Assembly (NCBI RefSeq): GCF_029853695.1
Contig: NZ_CP122537.1
Span: 1,860,001 to 1,924,000 of the forward strand
Direction of reading: 5' to 3'
Length of the DNA stretch: 64,000 nucleotides
DNA from: Jannaschia sp. GRR-S6-38
GTDB lineage: Bacteria > Pseudomonadota > Alphaproteobacteria > Rhodobacterales > Rhodobacteraceae
The notes under the pieces were generated by a model. The model saw nothing but the letters and a program-made list of their open reading frames with translations, was not told the DNA's origin and did no database searches. This document shows positions 32,748-40,472 of the stretch, piece after piece; the stretch's first letter is position 1; every line of letters begins with the position of its first letter. The translations under genes and the position numbers were made by a program.

Positions 32748-33662
32748 ATGTCGATCCGGATGCTCCGGACCCTGATCGCGGTCGACGATCATGGGACTTT
32801 CAGCGCGGCCGCCGACGCGGTCTTCGTCACCCATGCCGCCGTCAGCCAGCAGATGAAGGCGCTCGAGGCCGAATGGGGCGTGACCCTGTTCGACCGCTCG
32901 CGCCGCACCCCGCAACTCACGCCCGTCGGCCGCGCCATGGTGGCGAAGGCCCGCAAGGTGGTGGCCGAATATGACGCGCTGGTCCCGTCCGTCCTGGGCG
33001 ATGACGGGCTGTCGGGCGAGCTTCTGCTGGGCGCGGTGCCGACGACGCTGACGGGTCTGGTGCCGCTGACCGTCTCGGCGCTGCGCAAGGCCTGGCCGGA
33101 CTTGCGGGTCCGGCTGCAGGGCGGGCTGACCAACGCGCTCCTGCGCGAGGTCGAGCGCGGGCTGATCGACGCGGCCATCGTCTCGCGCCCGGGCCACGTG
33201 CCGGAGGGGCATGTCTGGCACGAGGTCGCGGTCGAGGATCTCGTCCTTCTGGCCGCCGTCGACACCGAGAGCGACGACGTGCTGGAGCTGCTGCGCAGCC
33301 AGCCCTTCATCCGCTTCAGCCGCGACGCGGTCGTGGGCGCCACGATCGAGGCCTGGCTGCAGGACCGCAAGATCACCGTGACAGAGGTCATGGAGTTGGA
33401 GGGGCTTGAAGCGATTTCCTCGATGGTGCTGTGCAACATGGGCGTGGCCATCGCGCCGCGCCGCTCGGTCCACACGATGCGACCCTTGCCGCTCAAGCGC
33501 CTGTCGCTCGGCCCCGACGCGCCGAAGCGGCATCTGGGCGTGATCGCCCGCGCCGACAGTCTGAAGACCCGCGCCATCGACGAGCTGGTGCTGCGCCTGC
33601 GCGGCGCGGTCGCGGTGGGCGAGCTGACGCCCGAGACGGCGAGGCTGCGCGATGTCGTTTGA
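32748..33662 (+). CDS. LysR-family transcriptional regulator of the tct/complex-II-like region
   Basis: A 304-aa LysR regulator with N-terminal HTH (about 1-62; FSAAADAVFVTHAAVSQQMKA) and a substrate-binding domain from about 88. It has no OxyR-type cysteines. The start follows GGGGAGGG. It is divergent from tctC and overlaps the TauE-family gene by 11 bases. The shared GCTTACGAAAG sequence suggests it controls both the tct operon and the operon starting at 40391. Inducer unknown; probably a carboxylate. Confidence 0.9.
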   Translation: MSIRMLRTLIAVDDHGTFSAAADAVFVTHAAVSQQMKALEAEWGVTLFDRSRRTPQLTPVGRAMVAKARKVVAEYDALVPSVLGDDGLSGELLLGAVPTTLTGLVPLTVSALRKAWPDLRVRLQGGLTNALLREVERGLIDAAIVSRPGHVPEGHVWHEVAVEDLVLLAAVDTESDDVLELLRSQPFIRFSRDAVVGATIEAWLQDRKITVTEVMELEGLEAISSMVLCNMGVAIAPRRSVHTMRPLPLKRLSLGPDAPKRHLGVIARADSLKTRAIDELVLRLRGAVAVGELTPETARLRDVV

Positions 33663-34395
33663 AATGGTGGCGCTCCTGCTGCTGGGCGCGGCCTCGGGCG
33701 GGTTCATCAACGGGCTGGCGGGCTTCGGCACGGCGCTTTTCGCGCTGGGGTTCTGGCTGCAGATCATGCCGCCGCTGCAGGCCGTCTCGATCGTCGTGGT
33801 GATGTCGGTCGTCAGCGGGTTGCAGGGCGTCTGGATCGTGCGGGCATCGATGTTCGAGCAGAAGCGCCGCCTGCTGCGCTTCCTGCTGCCCGCGCTGCCG
33901 GGCATCCCGCTGGGCGTCGCGGCGCTTGCGGTCGTCTCGGCGGATGCGCTGAAGCTGACCATCGCGCTCTTCATGCTGCTTTATGGCGGGTTCTTCAGCT
34001 TCCGCGCGGCGCTGCCCAAGCTCACCCGCCCGACGCCGGGGATCGACATGGGCGTGGGGTTCCTCGGCGGGCTGCTGGGCGGGGCGGCGGCCCTGTCGGG
34101 GGCTCTGCCGACCATGTGGTGCGCGCTGCGGCCCTGGCCCAAATCCGACGTCCGCGCCGTGCTGCAGCCCTTCAACGTCGCGGTGCTGGGGCTGACCGCG
34201 CTGACGCTCGCCTGGAACGGCGCCTACGGGCGCGAGACGCTGGTGCTGATCCTCGTCGCGCTGCCGGTGACGATGATCTCGGCGCAGATCGGGATCGCGG
34301 TGTTCCGGCGGCTGCAGGACGACCAGTTCCGGCGGCTGATCATCGCGATGATGCTGGTCTCGGGCGCGGTCCTGCTGCTGAGGGTCCTGGTCTGA
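33652..34395 (+). CDS. TauE/SafE-family membrane permease
   Basis: A 247-aa integral membrane protein with about eight TM helices, normal for TSUP (TauE/SafE) exporters. GGFINGLAGFGTALFALGF (about 16-34) and the second-half GGLLGGAAALSGALPTMW are the two repeated family motifs. Translation is coupled to the LysR gene by an 11-base overlap. Members export sulfite, sulfoacetate or other organic anions, so it could export an anion produced or accumulated by the neighbouring catabolic genes. Substrate not determinable. Confidence 0.85.
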   Translation: MSFEMVALLLLGAASGGFINGLAGFGTALFALGFWLQIMPPLQAVSIVVVMSVVSGLQGVWIVRASMFEQKRRLLRFLLPALPGIPLGVAALAVVSADALKLTIALFMLLYGGFFSFRAALPKLTRPTPGIDMGVGFLGGLLGGAAALSGALPTMWCALRPWPKSDVRAVLQPFNVAVLGLTALTLAWNGAYGRETLVLILVALPVTMISAQIGIAVFRRLQDDQFRRLIIAMMLVSGAVLLLRVLV

Positions 34396-34401
34396 CCGGC
34401 C

Positions 34402-35067
34402 TCAGCCGATCAGTTCCTCGGACTTGTCGTCGGTCTCGCCGAAGCGCTTAAGCGTCGCTGGCCGCGTGCCCTCGTAGGCCTTCGCCAGCCCTTCAGAGAT
34501 CCGCGCGTTCTCGCGCTCGAAGAGGCAATTCCCCTCCATGTCTGAGGCGACGATGAACGGGCCCATCCGCTTGCAGCGGATCACCCACATGGCCTGGGCG
34601 AGGCCCAGCTCCTCGTGCCAGTGCACGGCCTCGACGTTCTCGACGCCCCGGCCCAGCAGCGCGCCGGTGCCGTAGCCCACGGTCGACAGGTAGATCGCGC
34701 CGTTCGGTACGAAGTAGGACTTGTAGTCCTTCGAGCTCATGCCGCCCTTGCCGATCACCAGTTTCGCGCCGGATTTCTCCAGCCATTCGGGCAGCCATTT
34801 GGCGAAGCGGAAGGATGCGGTGGCGGTCACCGCGCCCATCTCGAAGCTGCCGTCGGGATTGATCCGCGCGGCCGGCGAGCAGTGGAAATTCGCCGCCGAT
34901 TGCGAGGGCTCGATCGGGATGTTGGCCTTGTCCTCGAGCGCGCGTTTGTAGACGCCCTCGCGCGCCGTGTACATCAGCCCGTCAAGGTAGACGATGTCGC
35001 CCAGCCGCAGCTCGGCCAGCGCCTCGGGCGTGGGGGTGGTCGAAAGCACGATCTCTCTGGGGCTCAT
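34402..35067 (-). CDS. Class I fumarase-family hydratase, beta subunit
   Basis: A 221-aa homologue of the C-terminal domain of class I (4Fe-4S) fumarases and of the beta subunit of tartrate/mesaconate-type hydratases. IVYLDGLMYTAREGVYKR (about 25-42), NFHCSPAARINPDG and KLVIGKGGMSSKDY follow the family, though the usual GPTT/GARMD loop is altered to AVTATASFRFAKW. ATGA overlap with the CoA-transferase gene, which separates it from the alpha subunit. Substrate could be fumarate, mesaconate, tartrate or an analogue. Confidence 0.85.
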   Translation of the reverse strand: MSPREIVLSTTPTPEALAELRLGDIVYLDGLMYTAREGVYKRALEDKANIPIEPSQSAANFHCSPAARINPDGSFEMGAVTATASFRFAKWLPEWLEKSGAKLVIGKGGMSSKDYKSYFVPNGAIYLSTVGYGTGALLGRGVENVEAVHWHEELGLAQAMWVIRCKRMGPFIVASDMEGNCLFERENARISEGLAKAYEGTRPATLKRFGETDDKSEELIG

Positions 35068-36191
35068 GTCGGGGCTCCTTCCAGGGTCTCGGCCAGAACG
35101 GCCTCGGTGTCTTCGCCCAAGGTCGGCACGCGGCCCGGCGGGCGGGTCCAGGGGGCACGGAACGGCAGGGTCGGCACGCGGACGCTGGCGCCGATCGGCG
35201 GCACGTCGATCCGCGCCCAGCAGGGGCTGTCGGCCATCTGCGGATGCGCCAGCATCTCGGGCAGGCTGCGGACGCGCGCGGCGGGAACCTGCGCGGCCGC
35301 CAGCCTGGCCTCCCAGCCATCGGCGGTGTCGGCCGCGAACAGGTCGGGCAGGGCGTCCGCGACGGTCTCGGCCGGGGCATCGGCCAGGTCGGGCCGGCCC
35401 AACGCCGTGGCGCAGCGCACGACCTGGGCGGGCGTGTTGGCCGTGACGACGATCTCGCCCTCGGCGCAGGCGAAGCGGCCCGAGAAGGGGCTGTCCGAGA
35501 AGGCGGCGTTCCCCGCCAACCCCCGGATCGCGCCAGTCGTTTCCTGATGCACCGCCTGCGGGCCCATGAAGGCCAGCAGCGCCTCCAGCATCGAGACCTC
35601 GACGCGCTGCGCCTCGTCCCGCCGGTTCAGAAGCGCGGCCAGCACCGCCGTGACCAGCGCCTGCCCCGCGACGTAGTCCACGATCGGGATGCCGGAGCGC
35701 ACCGGCCCGCTCTCCGGTGTGCCGGTCATCGCCATCAGGCCCGAGATGCCTTGCAGGATGTGGTCATAGGCGGGCCGGTCGGACAGCGGGCCGTCCGGCC
35801 CGAAGCCGGTCAGGGACGCGAAGATCACGTCGGGTCGCGCGGCGCGGATGGCGTCGAAGCCGATCCCCAGCCGGTCGGCCACGCCGGGGCGGAAATTCTC
35901 GACCACGATATCCGCCGTCGCTGCCAGCCGCAGCGCCGCCGCGCGGCCGTCACCCGTCTTCAGGTCCAGCGCGACGGAGCGTTTGCCGGCGTTCTGGCTG
36001 AGGAAGCTGGCGCCCAGGCCGGCGGCGCGCATCGGCTCCGTCCCGCCATGGGTGCGGACGAAATCGTCCCCGGCGGGCCGTTCGACGCGGATCACCTCGG
36101 CCCCCATCAGCCCCAGCTGGTAGGTCGCGAAGGGTCCGGAGATCACATGTGTGAAGTCCAGCACGCGCAGCCCGTCCAGCGGGCGCCTCAT
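35064..36191 (-). CDS. Class III CoA-transferase (CaiB/BaiF family)
   Basis: A 375-aa family III CoA-transferase. LDGLRVLDFTHVISGPFAT (about 5-23) is the classic N-terminus, KRSVALDLKTGDGR and ADIVVENFRPGVADRLG (catalytic-Asp region) follow, and ASLTGFGPDGPLSDRPAYDH is a further hallmark. The frame stays open upstream, but ATG 36191 overlaps the alpha-subunit stop by ATGA. It transfers CoA from a donor such as succinyl-CoA to a carboxylate. Sitting between the two hydratase subunit genes, it most likely activates the hydrated (malate- or citramalate-like) product. Confidence 0.9.
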   Translation of the reverse strand: MRRPLDGLRVLDFTHVISGPFATYQLGLMGAEVIRVERPAGDDFVRTHGGTEPMRAAGLGASFLSQNAGKRSVALDLKTGDGRAAALRLAATADIVVENFRPGVADRLGIGFDAIRAARPDVIFASLTGFGPDGPLSDRPAYDHILQGISGLMAMTGTPESGPVRSGIPIVDYVAGQALVTAVLAALLNRRDEAQRVEVSMLEALLAFMGPQAVHQETTGAIRGLAGNAAFSDSPFSGRFACAEGEIVVTANTPAQVVRCATALGRPDLADAPAETVADALPDLFAADTADGWEARLAAAQVPAARVRSLPEMLAHPQMADSPCWARIDVPPIGASVRVPTLPFRAPWTRPPGRVPTLGEDTEAVLAETLEGAPT

Positions 36192-37153
36192 TCCGCGGCC
36201 ACGGCCTGGGGCTCCCATTCGACCGTCTCGCGCCGCTGGTAGGGCGTGAACCAGTCGGGATCGGTGCGATGCTCGACGCGGCCGTCGGCGAAGATGCGCG
36301 CCACGGCGCGGCGCGAGGACAGGCAGAAGGCGTGGACCGACATCTGCATGCCCCCCGTGTGGCAATAGCCGACCTCGATATGGCAATCGATGACCATCGA
36401 CTTGCCTACGAAGCCCATCGCCCCCATGCCGATGGAGTTGCCCAGCTCCTTGAACTCCTCCTCCAGCGCGGCGATCTTCGGGTCCGGGTTGCGGTCTCCC
36501 ACCGTGCGCAGGCAGGCGGCGCGCTTGCCCAGCACCATGCAGGTGTCCTTGCAGCCGCCCAGCCCGATCCCGATGATGGCGGGCTGGCAGGCCAGGCCGC
36601 GCTTCCCGAAGGCGACGAGGCTGTCGAGGTAGAAGCGCTTGATCCCCTCGATCCCGTCGGAGGGGAACAGCATCCGGTAATCGGTGCCGAAGAGCCCGCC
36701 CTTGTGGACGGTGATCAGGTCGATCCATTCCTCTCCGGGCGCCGCCGGCTCGTAGCCATATTCGATCTCGGGCGCGCCGATGCCGACATTGTTGTCGTGA
36801 TCCGTCCGCCAGAGCGGATGGACCCGGTTGGGCCGCAGGGGCACGCCATTCGTGGCGTTCGCCGTGGCGCGGCGCAGCGCGGCCTCCAGCGCGACGGGGC
36901 CGCCTTCGACCCGCGTGTCGTTGCCCATCTTGACGTACCAGCGCGGCGTACCGGTATCGCCGCACATCGCGCGGCGATCCTCCTTGGCGGCCTGGTAATT
37001 CTCCAGCATCGCCTTCAGCACGAAGGAGGACAGGTCGCCCTCCTCGTCGGCGGCGGCCTGCTGCAGCCCGGACAGGTAGTCATCGGGGATCTCGATCGCG
37101 GCCTTGTCCATCAGCGTCTCGGCGGTCTTCTGGATCAGGTCGATGGATATCAT
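36188..37153 (-). CDS. Class I fumarase-family hydratase, alpha subunit
   Basis: N-terminal-domain homologue of class I fumarases, 321 aa, a [4Fe-4S] dehydratase. Candidate cluster cysteines are in MCGDTGTPRWYVK (about 64), GLGGCKDTCMVLGKRA and VHAFCLSSRR. LRPNRVHPLWRTDHDNN and GIGMGAMGFVGKSMVID-type segments match the family (usual QDTG appears as GDTG). ATG 37153 is preceded by AAAGGAGG. It needs the beta subunit two genes on. In sequence it is a fumarase-fold enzyme; mesaconate or another fumarate analogue is possible. Confidence 0.88.
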   Translation of the reverse strand: MISIDLIQKTAETLMDKAAIEIPDDYLSGLQQAAADEEGDLSSFVLKAMLENYQAAKEDRRAMCGDTGTPRWYVKMGNDTRVEGGPVALEAALRRATANATNGVPLRPNRVHPLWRTDHDNNVGIGAPEIEYGYEPAAPGEEWIDLITVHKGGLFGTDYRMLFPSDGIEGIKRFYLDSLVAFGKRGLACQPAIIGIGLGGCKDTCMVLGKRAACLRTVGDRNPDPKIAALEEEFKELGNSIGMGAMGFVGKSMVIDCHIEVGYCHTGGMQMSVHAFCLSSRRAVARIFADGRVEHRTDPDWFTPYQRRETVEWEPQAVAAE

Positions 37154-37176
37154 CGCGGGGCCTCCTTTCGCGGGCG

Positions 37177-38937
37177 TCACTCGGCGGCGGCGACCAGCGT
37201 CTCGGGTTCGCCTTCGGGCAGGACCGTCTCGCCGGGGCGCACGATGGTGAAGCGCACCGGTTCGCGGTCGACGGCGACGGCGTCGCCATGCTTGCGGGCG
37301 ACGGTGAAGTAGCTCTCCTCCATCGCGCCGGGTTCGGGGAAATCCTCGCGGTAATGCGCGCCGCGCGAATTCTCGCGCGCGAGCCCCGCGCGGGCGATCA
37401 CGTCCGAGACCTCGGTGAGCGACGCCATGTTGAGCCAGTCGTGCCAGGTCAGGTTGAAGGCGAGGTTGCCACCATCCACGCCGGTCGCCATCAGCTCGCG
37501 GCGGATGTCGGCGACGCGGTCGATGCCGCGCCTCAGCCCGGCGGCGGTCCGCATGACGCCGACCTCCTCCCACATCGCCTCCTGCAGGGCGTGGCGCAGG
37601 GATTGGACCCGGCCCACGGTGCGGCTGAGCGGGTGGATTGCGCGGGCGATCTCGGCCTCGAGCACGGCCTCGTCGGGTTCGCGCAGACCCATCGCGGTCA
37701 CGTCGCGACCCATCACGTCGCCCGCCACACCGCCGAAGACGGTGGAATTCGCGACCCCGTTGCCGCCCAGCCGGTTCGAGCCATGCGCGCCGCCCGCATC
37801 CTCGCCCGCGACGTAGAGCCCCTCCATCGCCGTCCGCGTGTCCGGATCGACCACGACTCCGCCCATGAAATAATGCGCGGTCGGCACCACCTCGACCAGG
37901 CCGCCCGCCAGGTCGAAGCCGCAATCGGCGCAACGCTTGACCATGCCGGCGAATTTCTTCGCCACGTTTTCGGGACCCAAATGCGCCATCGAGAGGAAGA
38001 CCCCGACCTGTTCGGGGTCGTTGGCCTTGCGCATCTCGGCATAGATGCCGCGGCTGACCACGTCGCGCGTGGCGCGCTCGCCCTTGGCGTCGTAGTCGAA
38101 CATGAAGCGCTGGCCGGAATGGGTCACGAGCTGGCCGCCCGCGCCGCGCAGCCCCTCCTCCAGCACGGTGCCGGTCATCTTGGTGTGGTCGCCCGCCAGA
38201 AGCCCGGTGGGATGGAACTGCACCATCTCCATGTCGCGCAGGGGAAGCCCCGCGCGCAGGGCCATGGCGAGCCCGTCCATCGTCTTGTCGCCCGAGGGCG
38301 TGTGGTACTTGTACATGGTCGGGCCGCCGCCCGTGCCCATCATCACCGTCTTGGCGCGCACGAAGCGGAATTTGCCCGTGCGCATGTCGATGAACAGCAC
38401 CCCCGCCAGCGCCGAGCCGTCCTTGGTCGGGACCAGCCCGATGGCGCGGTGTTCCTGCAGCTTCTCGATCGGGCGCGACAGCACCTGCTCCATCAGCCGG
38501 TTGATGATCTCGATGCCGGTCAGGTCGCCCTTGTGGACGGTGCGGTCGGCGGTCTGCCCGGCGAAGGCCTTGTGGTGCAGCGTGCCGTCGCCGTTGCGGT
38601 CGAAAAAGCAGCCGACCTCGTTCTCCAACTCGCGCACGCGGGTCACGGCCTCCTCGCAGAGCCGCCAGGCCATGTCCTGGTCGGGCAGCCATTTGCCGCC
38701 CTCGATCGTGTCCATGAAATGCCGCGCGACGCTGTCGCCCGGCCCGAGCGCGACGTTGTAGCCGCCCTGCACCATCCGGGTGCAGCCGCATTTTCCGATC
38801 AGCCCCTTCACCGCCATGGTGATGCGCGTGCCCGCGGGCGCGGTCTGCTGGGCGTGGAGCGCGGCGAACATGCCCGCGCCGCCCGATCCGAGGATCAGGA
38901 TATCGGTGTCGTGGCGTTCGATTTCGGGCTTCGACAT
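37177..38937 (-). CDS. Complex-II-like flavoprotein subunit (atypical SdhA/FrdA family)
   Basis: A 586-aa FAD flavoprotein of the fumarate reductase/succinate dehydrogenase family. ILGSGGAGMFAA (15-26) binds FAD. VQFHPTGLLAG (239-249) carries the substrate His, and GERATRDVVSRGIYAEM (286-302) the catalytic-Arg region. The segment that normally reads SHTVAAQGG reads GCTRMVQGG (51-59), so Cys52 replaces the His that covalently binds FAD in complex II. FAD may be non-covalent or cysteinyl-linked. It follows both membrane anchors at 1 base and precedes the fumarase-type genes. Probably oxidises a succinate analogue to a fumarate analogue. Confidence 0.88.
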   Translation of the reverse strand: MSKPEIERHDTDILILGSGGAGMFAALHAQQTAPAGTRITMAVKGLIGKCGCTRMVQGGYNVALGPGDSVARHFMDTIEGGKWLPDQDMAWRLCEEAVTRVRELENEVGCFFDRNGDGTLHHKAFAGQTADRTVHKGDLTGIEIINRLMEQVLSRPIEKLQEHRAIGLVPTKDGSALAGVLFIDMRTGKFRFVRAKTVMMGTGGGPTMYKYHTPSGDKTMDGLAMALRAGLPLRDMEMVQFHPTGLLAGDHTKMTGTVLEEGLRGAGGQLVTHSGQRFMFDYDAKGERATRDVVSRGIYAEMRKANDPEQVGVFLSMAHLGPENVAKKFAGMVKRCADCGFDLAGGLVEVVPTAHYFMGGVVVDPDTRTAMEGLYVAGEDAGGAHGSNRLGGNGVANSTVFGGVAGDVMGRDVTAMGLREPDEAVLEAEIARAIHPLSRTVGRVQSLRHALQEAMWEEVGVMRTAAGLRRGIDRVADIRRELMATGVDGGNLAFNLTWHDWLNMASLTEVSDVIARAGLARENSRGAHYREDFPEPGAMEESYFTVARKHGDAVAVDREPVRFTIVRPGETVLPEGEPETLVAAAE

Positions 38938-38938
38938 G

Positions 38939-39283
38939 TCAGATCGCCTGCAGGAGAAAGGCCGTGCCGGTCAGGAACGACAGCGCCGCCGCCCCCGCCG
39001 CCAGCGTCTTCTGGCGCCCCGACCAGGGCAGCCATTCCAGCGCCAGCAGCCGCAGCCCGCCGAACATGTGGAGGGCGAGGCCGAGGACGAGGCCGAATTC
39101 GGCCAGCTTGACCATCGGGTTCGCGGTCAGCGCGAGGAACCCGTCCAGCGCCTCCGGCGCGGTCAGGGCCTGCGCCAGGACGACGAAGTGGAACGGCAGG
39201 AACAGCGCGAGCGCCAGCCCGGACGCGCGGTGCAGCGCGAAGGCCCACCAGAGCGGATGGTTGCGGTAGCGCGCGGCGGTCAT
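38939..39283 (-). CDS. Complex-II-like membrane anchor subunit (second)
   Basis: A 114-aa membrane protein with three TM helices (about 16-37, 54-80, 92-113). FALHRASGLALALFLPFHF (about 16-34; HRxSG) resembles the succinate dehydrogenase cytochrome b556 signature, and LALHMFGGLRLLALE (about 70-84; HxxGGLR) provides a second histidine, so a haem is plausible. ATG 39283 overlaps the preceding anchor's stop by ATGA; the upstream open frame is out of context. Confidence 0.82.
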   Translation of the reverse strand: MTAARYRNHPLWWAFALHRASGLALALFLPFHFVVLAQALTAPEALDGFLALTANPMVKLAEFGLVLGLALHMFGGLRLLALEWLPWSGRQKTLAAGAAALSFLTGTAFLLQAI

Positions 39284-39621
39284 TGCCCCGGCCCCAGCGT
39301 GACGGCCAGGACCGACCACCCCCCGAGCGTCAGCAGCAGCGCCCCCGCGCCCCACATCACCGCATCGAGCGCGCGCTGGCCCAGCCCCAGAAGCTCGTGC
39401 GCGATGACCCGCAGCCCGATGGATGCGTGGATCGCGACGGCGATCACGAAGCCGCCGTAGAACAGAAACCACAGGACCGAGCCCTGCGTCCGGCCCAGGA
39501 TCTCGGCCGCGCTCAGCCCGCCCTGGATCGCGTAGATCATCACGCCCAGATGCACGAGCACGAAGGGCGCCATCAGCATCGCCGTGATCCGCTGCGCCAT
39601 GTAGAGCCGCAGGTCCAGCAT
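39280..39621 (-). CDS. Complex-II-like membrane anchor subunit (first)
   Basis: A 113-aa protein with three TM helices (about 14-34, 48-72, 86-108). Histidines in FVLVHLGVMIYA and in VAIHASIGLRVIAHELLG (HxxxGLR) are candidate haem ligands as in SdhC/FrdC-type anchors. Start ATG 39621 shares a base with the FeS-subunit stop (TGATG). Together with the other small anchor it suggests a two-anchor (type A or C-like) membrane arm reacting with quinone. Confidence 0.8.
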   Translation of the reverse strand: MLDLRLYMAQRITAMLMAPFVLVHLGVMIYAIQGGLSAAEILGRTQGSVLWFLFYGGFVIAVAIHASIGLRVIAHELLGLGQRALDAVMWGAGALLLTLGGWSVLAVTLGPGQ

Positions 39622-40391
39622 CAGCGCCGCCTCCAGGCGTGGCGCATGGTCTCGCGCTTCAGCCCCGCGATGGCGCGCATCGGGTTCAGGTCGTTGGGGC
39701 AATGCACCGCGCAGCTGCCCTGGCTGTGGCAGTTGTGACAGCCGCCGGTGCCCGAGACCGCATCCAGGATCGCCAGCCGGCCCGCATCCTTGGCGTCGTT
39801 GAAAAGCGTCCAGGCCCGCTGCAACGCCGCCGGCCCCAGATAGTCGGGGTTGCCCGCGACCGTGTCGCAGGCGGCGTAGCAGATCGAGCAGTTGATGCAC
39901 TCGATGCCGGTATTGGCCTCGACCCGGCCGGCGCTGTCGGGCGCGATCTCCTCGATGGGCTCGGCGCGGGTGCGCGACGGGTGGTGCACGGCCTCCGCCT
40001 CGACCCATTTGTCGAAGAACGGATCCATGTCCGCGGCGAGGTCCTTGATCACGGGCAGGTTGCGCAGCGGCGCGATGGTGACGGGTCCGTCGCCCGAGAC
40101 CTTCTTGACATGCGTCCGGCAGGTCCAGCGCGGCACCCCGTTCACCATCATCGCGCAGGAGCCGCACATCCCCACCCGGCAGGCGAAGCGATAGGTCAGC
40201 GTGGGATCGGTGTTCTGCTGGATCCAGGCGACCACGTCGAGCACGGTCTGGCTCTCATAGGCGGGCACCGTGTGGCGCTCGAACGCGCCGCCCGACGCGT
40301 CGCCGCGCCAGACCTCGACCGCCAGCGTGGCCTGGTCCTCGAAATCGTCGGTCCGCTCCGGTCGCGCGTCGAGCACCTGCATCCTCCCCAT
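39621..40391 (-). CDS. Complex-II-like iron-sulfur subunit
   Basis: A 256-aa electron-transfer subunit. The N-terminal ferredoxin domain has CRVGMCGSCAMMVNGVPRWT-Cys (C-x4-C-x2-C-x11-C) for [2Fe-2S]. The C-terminal domain has CINCSICYAAC (C-x2-C-x2-C-x3-C) for [4Fe-4S] and CHNCHSQGSC followed by HCPNDLNP for the third centre. All cysteines of a standard SdhB are present. It heads the seven-gene operon, 72 bases after the M20 gene and downstream of an inverted repeat. The start could be ATG 40391 or ATG 40382. Confidence 0.92.
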   Translation of the reverse strand: MGRMQVLDARPERTDDFEDQATLAVEVWRGDASGGAFERHTVPAYESQTVLDVVAWIQQNTDPTLTYRFACRVGMCGSCAMMVNGVPRWTCRTHVKKVSGDGPVTIAPLRNLPVIKDLAADMDPFFDKWVEAEAVHHPSRTRAEPIEEIAPDSAGRVEANTGIECINCSICYAACDTVAGNPDYLGPAALQRAWTLFNDAKDAGRLAILDAVSGTGGCHNCHSQGSCAVHCPNDLNPMRAIAGLKRETMRHAWRRR

Positions 40392-40450
40392 GGCGGGTGC
40401 AGCCTACACCGTCGGCGCAGCTAACCGAATACGCGAAATCGTAACGCCTC

Positions 40451-40472
40451 TCGTAAGTCGGGCTTACGAAAG
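40451..40472. promoter_or_regulatory. Inverted repeat with shared LysR-site sequence upstream of the complex-II-like operon
   Basis: TCGTAAG-N5-CTTACGA (40451-40469, perfect 7-bp arms) lies about 60-80 bases before the FeS-subunit start and covers the stop codon of the M20 gene. GCTTACGAAAG (40462-40472) is identical to 32703-32713 beside the LysR gene. Best read as an operator; a transcription-pausing hairpin after the M20 gene is the alternative. Confidence 0.6.

Noticed and set aside
37288..39111. 607-codon plus-strand open frame opposite the complex-II-like flavoprotein
   Set aside because: Shadow of the flavoprotein gene; no motif or plausible start context.
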